Assembly (NCBI GenBank): GCA_946413945.1
Contig: CAMKMR010000093.1
Location: 1-6,886 of the forward strand
Source of the DNA: an uncultured Lachnospiraceae bacterium
GTDB lineage: Bacteria > Bacillota > Clostridia > Lachnospirales > Lachnospiraceae
DNA: 6,886 bases
Direction of reading: 5' to 3'
Under the pieces are notes generated by a model. The model was not told the DNA's origin. It saw only the letters and a program-made list of their open reading frames with translations, and ran no database searches. Shown in pieces: positions 1-5,612 of this stretch (position 1 is its first letter; each line of letters opens with the position of its first letter). The translations under genes and the position numbers were made by a program.

Positions 1-414
1 TAATGCCTTATTTCTATAATTTAAATCCTCACGAAGCGTAAATCCCTGCGATTCCCAAAATGTATTCCCTTCCTGGTTCTTTTTAAATGCCACAAGGAAT
101 ACCTTATTTATCCCTTCTCTCTTTAATGCATCCAGCGAAAAATCTACAAGCTTCTTTCCTTTTCCCATTCTCCTTAAATCCGGCGAAACTGAGGTATGCT
201 GGATTATTCCTCTCCGTCCGTCATGTCCGCATAAAATGACACCTACTACATTTCCATCAAGTTCTGCAACAAAAGAAGTATTTGGATTTCTCTTAAGATA
301 TTTCTCAATCCCTTCATAAGAATCATCTTTATCATTTAATCCATTCTGGCACCTGATCCATAGCTCATATGCCGCTTCATAATCGTCAATCGTCATAAGC
401 CTGTAATTTAACAT
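1..414 (-). CDS. GNAT-family N-acetyltransferase, YpeA-like (C-terminus cut by window edge)
   Basis: Translating the minus strand from the ATG at 414 gives 138 codons open to the left edge. The fold reads as a GNAT acyl-CoA N-acyltransferase, a cytoplasmic enzyme moving an acetyl group from acetyl-CoA to an amine. Residues 48-63 (SFVAELDGNVVGVILCG region) are the central beta strands. Residues 75-86 hold motif A, ending in the acetyl-CoA pyrophosphate loop RRMGKG (RxxGxG). Residues 115-125, GNTFWESQGF, are the usual motif B ending (N..FWE..GF). The stretch VVGVILCGHDGRRG resembles Escherichia coli YpeA. The substrate cannot be told. The start is supported by AGGGGG a few bases upstream (419-424). 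Only a short C-terminal piece should be missing, since such proteins are usually 140-170 residues. It lies downstream of the methyltransferase but behind a terminator, so it is probably a separate transcript. Confidence 0.88.
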   Translation of the reverse strand, partial: MLNYRLMTIDDYEAAYELWIRCQNGLNDKDDSYEGIEKYLKRNPNTSFVAELDGNVVGVILCGHDGRRGIIQHTSVSPDLRRMGKGKKLVDFSLDALKREGINKVFLVAFKKNQEGNTFWESQGFTLREDLNYRNKAL

Positions 415-597
415 TTCTCCCCCTATACTTTACATCTATCTTTCTTTTGCCATACGTTATCATGTTAGCTTTCATCCTATTTTTAACTGCTTAAATGTAC
501 TCTCAAAAATGTTTCTTGCTTCTCTTTTATTGTTTGTTTTTCATTACTGACTTTGCAAAATCTTCAAAATAGTACGCGTTATGCTTCTTACGTTACT

Positions 598-626
598 ATT
601 ATGCGCTAAACCACCTTTTTTGCCAA
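598..626 (-). promoter_or_regulatory. Candidate sigma-A promoter for the GNAT gene
   Basis: On the minus strand TTGGCA (626-621) and CATAAT (603-598) are separated by 17 bases; each matches consensus at five of six positions. Transcription would start near 591 and leave a leader of about 175 nt before the GNAT start at 414. An imperfect inverted repeat (AGTA...TACT, 571-597) covers the predicted start site and could be an operator, but its inner positions match poorly. The rest of the gene-free stretch 415-652 shows no reading frame with a ribosome binding site and no RNA structure I can support. Confidence 0.4.
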
Positions 627-652
627 TGTTTTTACAGGATTTATGAGTAACT

Positions 653-681
653 AAAAAAGCGACGTTAAAATTAACCGTCGC
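653..681 (-). terminator. Intrinsic terminator after the methyltransferase gene
   Basis: On the minus strand GCGACGGTT pairs with AACGTCGC around the loop AATTTT, with one bulged G, and is followed at once by six T (658-653). It begins 14 bases after the methyltransferase stop codon. The plus strand also has a T-rich stretch after the hairpin (683-693), so weak action in both directions is possible, but no plus-strand gene needs it. Confidence 0.85.
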
Positions 682-695
682 CTTATTTTTATTAA

Positions 696-1481
696 CTATT
701 TTTTTCTTGCCACCAGATAGTACCTGTGAATGGTACCTTCTATGTAACCCTTTTCGTCTACTATCTCCTGCATTTTAAGAAGCTTATCGAAACATTTTTT
801 AACTGAAAATCCCGGAAATTCCCACTCGATTATATGAGCAAACCAAACGAAGGCCCCTATGTCATAGAATCTTATAGGTCTTAAAGCTTCATCTGAACTT
901 ACTATATCAAAGCCTGCTTCTTCAAACTTCTTCTTCTGAACTTTTAATTCAAGATCAGGGAAAGGCTTAGGAATATCGGGAAGGACCATTTCAACCAAGT
1001 CCCTGTCATTTCTTGCGCCAACCTGCTGAGTTATGAAATAACCGCCATTTTTAAGTAGTCTAAATGTCTCCTTTGCATCAAAGCTTCCGTGTCTATTTAG
1101 GATAATGTCAAATGACTCGTCCTCGAATGGAATGTTCGAAGCATCATCACAAGGCCTAAAATCGATGCCCCGTGGAAGAAGCATTTCACGGCAAAGCTCT
1201 ACATTTGGCGGAAATCCTTCTGTGGCTGCAGTATTTTTGTAAGGATGTCCCAGGGATAATAAGAACTCTCCGCCACCTGTGTCAAAGTCCATGATCTTTT
1301 TGTCTGGTGTAAGGTAGGTGTCGATTATCTCTTTGTAATCCCAGGGAAGATCGTCCTCTTCCTCATATCTGTCATGAATATGAGAAAAATCCCAGCCATG
1401 AATGTGAGCGATTTTTTCCTCAGCTTCCCATTCTTTTCTTAATTTATTTATTCTTTCTAGAATCATTATTTTTGTGTTCAT
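696..1481 (-). CDS. Class I SAM-dependent methyltransferase, substrate unknown
   Basis: A 261-residue cytoplasmic protein with a Rossmann-type methyltransferase core. Residues 63-74 (IMDFDTGGGEFL) are motif I, the glycine-rich S-adenosylmethionine loop. E88 in AATEGF is the acidic residue ending strand 2 that normally binds the ribose hydroxyls. Residues 110-131 carry the DD pair, then FEDESFDIILNRH (motif IV region). Residues 142-155 (LLKNGGYFITQQVG) are the post-motif strand. The combination NRH, LKNGG, TQQVG and the later FYDIGAFVWF (205-214) recalls a family of uncharacterised methyltransferases in Bacillota and Actinomycetota; nothing identifies the methyl acceptor. The ATG at 1481 is preferred because AAGGAG (1492-1487) lies five bases upstream. 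The gene has its own long structured leader, which suggests regulated expression, and ends at a terminator, so it appears monocistronic. Confidence 0.88.
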   Translation of the reverse strand: MNTKIMILERINKLRKEWEAEEKIAHIHGWDFSHIHDRYEEEDDLPWDYKEIIDTYLTPDKKIMDFDTGGGEFLLSLGHPYKNTAATEGFPPNVELCREMLLPRGIDFRPCDDASNIPFEDESFDIILNRHGSFDAKETFRLLKNGGYFITQQVGARNDRDLVEMVLPDIPKPFPDLELKVQKKKFEEAGFDIVSSDEALRPIRFYDIGAFVWFAHIIEWEFPGFSVKKCFDKLLKMQEIVDEKGYIEGTIHRYYLVARKK

Positions 1482-1486
1482 ATCTG

Positions 1487-1492
1487 CTCCTT
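1487..1492 (-). promoter_or_regulatory. Ribosome binding site of the methyltransferase
   Basis: AAGGAG on the minus strand, five bases before the ATG at 1481. It fixes the start over a second in-frame ATG five codons later. I find no leader segment with convincing complementarity to it, so any leader control is more likely on transcription or by indirect refolding than by simple masking of this site. Confidence 0.8.
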
Positions 1493-1500
1493 TTTGAATT

Positions 1501-1600
1501 TTTTTTAACCAGTTGGATTTCTGGCATCCGGCAACTCTTGGGATCCCATAATGTTTTTTTGTGGGAGATGTCCGTCTTGCCTTTTAGCCTTCTGGTGTGT
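1501..1600 (-). other. 3' half of the methyltransferase leader, weakly structured
   Basis: No gene is seen here. Small inverted pairs could form in the minus-strand transcript: GGCAA/TTGCC (plus-strand positions 1530-1534 with 1577-1581) enclosing TCCCA/TGGGA (1544-1548 with 1562-1566), and CCAG/CTGG (1509-1512 with 1521-1524). The 10-base palindrome TGGGATCCCA sits at 1539-1548. None is followed by a T-run on the minus strand, so none looks like a standard terminator. They may be part of a larger leader fold. Confidence 0.25.
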
Positions 1601-1625
1601 TAATTCTGGTTTAAAATCAATTCAT

Positions 1626-1699
1626 TCGGTGCAGAATGTGACAGCAATCTATAAATTAACCTCGGTACAAGCTGCTGTCAGCATTAAATCTGCACCGAG
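1626..1699 (-). promoter_or_regulatory. Mutually exclusive hairpins, candidate attenuator of the methyltransferase
   Basis: Two alternative folds are visible in the minus-strand RNA. Fold 1: CUCGGUGCA (1699-1691) pairs with UGUACCGAG (1669-1661), nine pairs with one G-U, with a small UGCU/AGCA hairpin inside. Fold 2: UCGGUGCAGA (1698-1689) pairs with UCUGCACCGA (1635-1626), ten pairs, and inside it UGACAGCA pairs with UGCUGUCA (1680-1673 and 1646-1639), eight pairs. Both folds use the same 5' segment, which encodes codons 7-10 and the first base of codon 11 of the upstream small reading frame. A ribosome paused there would block both. The sequence shows the pairing; the regulatory role is inferred. 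I see no match to the conserved cores of the TPP, cobalamin, lysine, purine or T-box leaders. Confidence 0.5.
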
Positions 1700-1719
1700 T
1701 AATTATCTCGTTCTCTCAT
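1684..1719 (-). CDS. Putative leader peptide of 11 residues
   Basis: Reading from the ATG at 1719 gives MRERDNYSVQI and then TAA. The sequence GGAGG (1729-1725) stands five bases upstream, as good as any ribosome binding site in the window, and the frame is about 50 bases past the predicted transcription start. Its codons 7-10 form the 5' arm of both alternative hairpins described here. The arrangement is that of a translated leader peptide controlling a downstream gene, as known for erm-type and other resistance genes. The peptide has no obvious run of one amino acid, so it does not look like an amino-acid biosynthesis attenuator. No family was recognised. Confidence 0.45.
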   Translation of the reverse strand: MRERDNYSVQI

Positions 1720-1746
1720 GGTTACCTCCACGAAAATCTTTTATTT

Positions 1747-1767
1747 TATGGATAAAAAACATCCATA
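1747..1767 (-). repeat. Small hairpin at the 5' end of the leader transcript
   Basis: TATGGAT and ATCCATA form seven perfect pairs around a seven-base loop (GTTTTTT on the minus strand). It lies directly after the predicted transcription start near 1769, so it could protect the 5' end of the mRNA. It could also be chance in AT-rich DNA. Confidence 0.3.
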
Positions 1768-1775
1768 CATGGTTC

Positions 1776-1805
1776 ATTATATTCAAAACTTGCGTTGTCA
1801 GTCAA
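1776..1805 (-). promoter_or_regulatory. Sigma-A promoter for the leader and methyltransferase
   Basis: On the minus strand TTGACT (1805-1800) and a perfect TATAAT (1781-1776) are 18 bases apart. Transcription would start near 1769, giving a leader of about 290 nt before the methyltransferase. The -35 box is part of the 14-base palindrome GTCAACTAGTTGAC at 1801-1814, which overlaps the neighbouring inverted-repeat element. Confidence 0.6.
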
Positions 1806-1808
1806 CTA

Positions 1809-1863
1809 GTTGACATAAAAATGGACCATAGTCCCGGGGAGTGTGGCTCATTTTTATGTCAAC
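1809..1863. repeat. 55-base near-palindromic element with 15-base perfect arms
   Basis: GTTGACATAAAAATG (1809-1823) is matched by its exact reverse complement at 1849-1863, and the interior continues as an imperfect stem centred on TCCCGGGGA (1832-1840). A second palindrome, GTCAACTAGTTGAC (1801-1814), overlaps the left arm. The 6-mer TGTCAG occurs on both sides (1796-1801 and 1877-1882), which could be a target-site duplication around a 75-base unit. No transposase gene is present. It resembles the ends of an internally deleted insertion sequence or a MITE. From memory the arm is reminiscent of IS21-type termini, which I cannot verify. There is no T-run beside it, so it is not a normal terminator, although the hairpin could stabilise the 3' end of the gene ending at 1879. 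Confidence 0.6.
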
Positions 1864-1878
1864 CCACTGTTCACGGTG

Positions 1879-2472
1879 TCAGGTAATACTATTTTCCTCG
1901 CACTTCCCAGCAAAGTGTTTAAATATATCATCAATCAGAATTACATTGGGGGTAATCCTAGTATTTTTATTTATTATTTTTTTTAGTTTAACGGCAGATA
2001 CTATAGTTTTTTTTATTATCCATAAATCAACATCGCTAGACGTTTTAATAGCCTCATAGATTCCATGATCATAATTGATACTGGTTTCTTTACCTATAGC
2101 ACATGAATCAAATTCTTTATCTTCTTTAAAATATTCCTTCCAAAAGTTTAAAAATTCTATATATTTGTTTTTATCTATTTCTTGTTTAGGATTAATCCAT
2201 CCTTCAATACTATAATAATCGCGAATCCTTTCAACAAAGCAACCTATTGCAACATTATCATTTTCCGCCTCATAAAATATTATTTTATCATCCACATATT
2301 TTTGGGCCTCTAATAAAGATTTTTGTTCAACAACATTTTTATACATCCAATTATCCATTATGCTTACTTTTTCATTTGTAATACCACCTACATATGTTTT
2401 GATAGTGTAAATCAGCGCTTCTAAGATATCAACCTTATGGCTGATTACACTAACATCTAATGTTTCTCCCAT
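1879..2472 (-). CDS. Hypothetical protein, candidate immunity protein for the upstream tail domain
   Basis: A 197-residue protein of no family I recognise. It has no signal peptide, lipobox or membrane segment, so it is probably cytoplasmic. It is rich in Lys, Glu, Asp and Ile, with aromatic-rich stretches in the middle (DYYSIEGWINP, EFLNFWKEYF). Its C-terminal part is basic (KKTIVSAVKLKKIINK), then DDIFKHFAGKCEE. The ATG at 2472 is supported by GGAGGAG (2483-2477), which lies inside the last codons of the large upstream gene; the two frames overlap by 16 bases. The position directly after a modular exported protein with a compact C-terminal domain is where immunity genes of polymorphic toxins sit. 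That role is inferred from position alone. The stop codon falls beside the inverted-repeat element, inside one copy of the possible target duplication, so the natural C-terminus may have been altered there. It could equally be an unrelated accessory gene. Confidence 0.75.
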   Translation of the reverse strand: MGETLDVSVISHKVDILEALIYTIKTYVGGITNEKVSIMDNWMYKNVVEQKSLLEAQKYVDDKIIFYEAENDNVAIGCFVERIRDYYSIEGWINPKQEIDKNKYIEFLNFWKEYFKEDKEFDSCAIGKETSINYDHGIYEAIKTSSDVDLWIIKKTIVSAVKLKKIINKNTRITPNVILIDDIFKHFAGKCEENSIT

Positions 2473-5400
2473 ATTACTCCTCCATTTTGTATTGCATTCA
2501 GTACTCTTCCCGTATTTGCACCAGGATATAAACTTACAAAATCTCCATCCAAACTTAGCCTAAGCAAATCTCCATCTCTTATATACAGGTATTCACCATG
2601 AGCCTCGTCAATCACAATTTTATCTGGATTATTAAAAATATCATTAATCATTTTTTTATAATCATCATATGTATTTAAAAACGTATAATCTTCCTTATGT
2701 TTTCCCCATTTAACCCCAAACTGTCCATCACTAATTTTAAGGTCTATATTAGGCTTTTGCATTTTTTCAGCTGTAACCCCCGAACCACTTTCAGCCTCAG
2801 GGTAAGTAGCTTCCATTTTCTCTTCATAAGCCCTATATGCCTCTTCGCAATATATAATATACGCAAAACATGATTGAACAATCGACCAAAATGCAGACTT
2901 AACAAGCCAATCACACATCTGATTAAGATACGTCATATCATTCGTTGCCAAATAGTCAACATATGCGATAAGCAACATATGTATATAATAAATCCCTTGC
3001 ATGAAGAGTGCTATTCCTGCAAGTTTAAGGAGCGTAGGTACCGTTATAAGCGAAATGGCACTAAGCAAATATTGTGACGACAAAATATTCAGAACCATTC
3101 CCAAAGTAACCAAACCAGTTGCTATTACAGGATGACTTCCACCATTCAAGATTCCACTTATCATATAAGCCCCGGCGCCGGTGTTTTTATCCAATGAGAT
3201 ATACCCTGTTCCGGTCCAGGAACCAATGGTCACATCTTCATCCGGTATGGTTATTAAACGCCCTGCTTCAATATCCTGTTTCATTCTGGTCTTTTCCGAA
3301 TCAGATAAAGAAAGTTTGCCTAATGTTTCATCCAGCCCTTCCTGATTGTCCTTATCAAACTGATGGAGCTCTATTCCCTTCTCCATCGCCTGTCCTAATA
3401 CTGACACTGTGCAGACTGTTTCCTCAGTCTTATCTTTACTGCCTTCTGCCCATATTATGCCTTCATATTTAGAACCCGTCAGACCTTCATAATATCTATA
3501 AAGGAATTCTTTATTCTTATCGCCAGCCTTACTTTTTACGTAATGGTCCTCTGCATCAACATCAATGAAAAGATTGCCATAGGAAAGCTTTGTCACCACT
3601 CCATAAGAATAATTCTTTTCTACTTCATAACCTGTTACAGCCTCGCTAAGTCTTCTTACGTCAACAATGTCCATGGTTTCAGATGTAAGGACATTCTCCG
3701 CATCAACCTGCGCAAAATAGAGCTTTCCCGTATATGAAAGTAATGCTCCTAATTTTTCTCTATCGAAAACATTATTTTCATTGATCTTATCCTTATAATA
3801 ATAAAGATTAAGATAAGAATTCCAGCTTTCATAAGGCCCCATAGTCTGGGTATCAAATGTTACCGCATATGTAGAACCTGCTATGCATTTGTTAGAAATA
3901 TTTTTTTGTTTTTCTGGAACATTTCCAACAAATGAAAGGTCAATTTCCATAGTAGTTTCAGCCCCAAGATTAAACTCAGCAACTTCACACTCACTAGCCT
4001 TTTCATTCTCTATAAATAAAGCCGGCTTAACATATACATATCCTGCAGGAACATCAAATATCCCGCCATAAGCATCTATTATCTCTTTATCACTTTCAGT
4101 TGCAGGTACAAATGAAACCACAACACTCTTATCACTTAAATAAGCCGCTGTATAGTTTCCTAAATTCTCCCCTGCTACAGATATACTTACAGAATCACTT
4201 ATTGAAAGATTCTCTGTTACATCAAGCTCTTTTGAAACTTCATATTGAAGTGAAAGAGGAAGATATTCATTTTCAGTTTCCTTAATTTTTCTTTTTCTAT
4301 TATATAATGATTTTTCTTTAAATTCAGCATTTTCAGTTCTTGCTGAAGTATAACTCTTAAGTCCTGAAACCTTATCATCAATGGAAGACGAATTTAAGAT
4401 CGCTCTTAATTCGTCCTTATTGTCTGTACTTTCTATATAGTCATAAAGATTCTCTGCGTCTTCATAATCTTTTATGCTGGTATCTAAATCAAGCCATACG
4501 CTTTTTCCTGCAGCACTACCTGCTCCTCTATAATCTGTGTATGGAATATTAGCTCTCACCCAGACATGTTCTATTTCAACAGCCTTGATGCTTCCATCTT
4601 TAGCCCTTAATTTTGTCACAGGAATTCCTGCCATGGCAAAGATATCTGCCGCCTGATCAATATCTTTTGCCCCTGTCATCGAGAGGATTTTCTCAGGTTT
4701 AAGCCTTATCGTTCCTTTTACATATTTTACTTCATATCCCAAAGCTTTAAGAACAGTACCAAGAAGAATCGCCTGATCATAGTCATTTCCGGCACATCCT
4801 TCATAAGTTGCTATAGGACTTTTTCTTGTTCCGTAATAAAATTCTGTATGGATATTATTTTTTAAGTAATAATAAGCCTCTAGCGGAGTATCAAATTCAT
4901 AATAAAAATATTCAAGTAATTCATCACTCTCATTCTTATCATTTGATCCGTCTGTGTTGGTTTTATCGCTACCCGATTTATCATCACCTGCGTCATTATC
5001 ACCTGTATCTTTTCCATAAGCTGAAAATTCAGTTGGCTCTAAATAATCTTTTAATCCCTTCAGCTTTTCTGTTACGAGACTTGTATTTCCTGAAGCATAA
5101 GCTTCTTTAATATCCTCAACTTCACTTGCTGTATATACGAGATTATCGGATATTTGTTTATTTAATTTTTCTTTTCTTTCTGATAATAATTTATAAGATT
5201 CCTCAGATATTTTATCCTTTAATCCGTCTATTATTTCATCCTGGGAATCTGCCCACTTTGTAAGTGATTCTTTATCATCATTAACTATTTTTTCTAGATC
5301 ATCTAAAGAGATAGCATTCGCTGTATTTGATGCGTCGCCGAAAGATGTACTTGATGAGTCACCAAAAGATGTATTAAGCAACTCATCTGTAATCTGGATC

Positions 5401-5612
5401 AATTCTGCATTACTTGATTCGAGTGAATAAGAATAACTCTCCAGTGTCTTTTGCTGTTCGTCACTTATAAGCTTTTCTACTCTTTCTTCCTCAACTTCAT
5501 AAGAAACCCCTATATCTGAATCACTCTTCTTTGCTGTACAACCGCCAAATGTAGTTAATATCATGACAGCTGACAGTATTATTGAAATATATCTTTTAAA
5601 TTTAAATTTCAT
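2457..5612 (-). CDS. Lipoprotein with RHS-type transglutaminase-like leader module, membrane segments and putative toxin tail
   Basis: A 1051-residue predicted exported protein. Residues 1-25 are a basic start, a hydrophobic core and FGGC, giving a lipid-modified Cys25. Residues 35-195 are charged and probably helical; 200-230 form an Asp/Ser/Asn-rich linker. Residues 232-385 match the transglutaminase-like domain of RHS-type secreted proteins: FYYGTRKS, GNDYDQAILL, EHVWVRANIPYTDYRGAG with H349, and WLDLDTSIKDY with D377. Further RHS-leader landmarks follow: YLPLSLQYEV (450-459), VVSFVPATESD (498-509), VPAGYVYVKPAL (521-532), SWTGTGYISLD and GAGAYMISGILNGG (798-825). RHS/YD repeats are absent. 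Residues 828-921 hold about three hydrophobic segments. After a linker, residues 953-1051 form a compact tail with FGVKWGKHKEDY and DGDFVSLY, like a secreted nuclease-type toxin tip; activity is unproven. The gene starts inside the end of the surface-protein gene (11-base overlap) with only a distant AAGGGG (5631-5626), suggesting translational coupling. Confidence 0.85.
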   Translation of the reverse strand: MKFKFKRYISIILSAVMILTTFGGCTAKKSDSDIGVSYEVEEERVEKLISDEQQKTLESYSYSLESSNAELIQITDELLNTSFGDSSSTSFGDASNTANAISLDDLEKIVNDDKESLTKWADSQDEIIDGLKDKISEESYKLLSERKEKLNKQISDNLVYTASEVEDIKEAYASGNTSLVTEKLKGLKDYLEPTEFSAYGKDTGDNDAGDDKSGSDKTNTDGSNDKNESDELLEYFYYEFDTPLEAYYYLKNNIHTEFYYGTRKSPIATYEGCAGNDYDQAILLGTVLKALGYEVKYVKGTIRLKPEKILSMTGAKDIDQAADIFAMAGIPVTKLRAKDGSIKAVEIEHVWVRANIPYTDYRGAGSAAGKSVWLDLDTSIKDYEDAENLYDYIESTDNKDELRAILNSSSIDDKVSGLKSYTSARTENAEFKEKSLYNRKRKIKETENEYLPLSLQYEVSKELDVTENLSISDSVSISVAGENLGNYTAAYLSDKSVVVSFVPATESDKEIIDAYGGIFDVPAGYVYVKPALFIENEKASECEVAEFNLGAETTMEIDLSFVGNVPEKQKNISNKCIAGSTYAVTFDTQTMGPYESWNSYLNLYYYKDKINENNVFDREKLGALLSYTGKLYFAQVDAENVLTSETMDIVDVRRLSEAVTGYEVEKNYSYGVVTKLSYGNLFIDVDAEDHYVKSKAGDKNKEFLYRYYEGLTGSKYEGIIWAEGSKDKTEETVCTVSVLGQAMEKGIELHQFDKDNQEGLDETLGKLSLSDSEKTRMKQDIEAGRLITIPDEDVTIGSWTGTGYISLDKNTGAGAYMISGILNGGSHPVIATGLVTLGMVLNILSSQYLLSAISLITVPTLLKLAGIALFMQGIYYIHMLLIAYVDYLATNDMTYLNQMCDWLVKSAFWSIVQSCFAYIIYCEEAYRAYEEKMEATYPEAESGSGVTAEKMQKPNIDLKISDGQFGVKWGKHKEDYTFLNTYDDYKKMINDIFNNPDKIVIDEAHGEYLYIRDGDLLRLSLDGDFVSLYPGANTGRVLNAIQNGGVIWEKH
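2477..2483 (-). promoter_or_regulatory. Ribosome binding site of the candidate immunity gene, inside the large gene
   Basis: GGAGGAG on the minus strand, four bases before the ATG at 2472. It lies in the codons for the last residues (NGGVIW region) of the lipoprotein. This strong, independent site should let the small gene be translated efficiently whatever the output of the large gene, as expected if its product must be present in excess. Confidence 0.75.
5325..5372 (-). repeat. Two tandem copies of an eight-residue unit in the lipoprotein
   Basis: Residues 81-88 (TSFGDSSS) and 89-96 (TSFGDASN) are adjacent near-identical units in the low-complexity part before the charged helical region. 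They probably serve as a flexible spacer near the membrane anchor. Two copies only, with some codon divergence. Confidence 0.5.

Noticed and set aside
1620..1700. Known riboswitch such as TPP, because of ACUCGGUGC followed by GCUGA
   Set aside because: The conserved CUGAGA and the later TPP core are missing, and the downstream gene has no link to thiamine. The inverted-repeat switching structure explains the sequence better.
1809..1863. Rho-independent terminator for the three-gene cluster
   Set aside because: The stem is strong but no T-run follows on the minus strand, and the arms look like mobile-element ends. A side effect on 3' ends is possible but unsupported.
1551..2059. Plus-strand reading frames at 1551-1886 and 1841-2059
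   Set aside because: They run across the leader, the palindromic element and the antisense of the 197-residue gene. Their low-complexity products resemble no protein family, and neither has a convincing ribosome binding site.
3100..3420. RHS/YD repeats in the lipoprotein
   Set aside because: No repeated GxxxRYxYDxxGN-type units were found. After the GAGAYMISG landmark the chain turns directly into hydrophobic segments.
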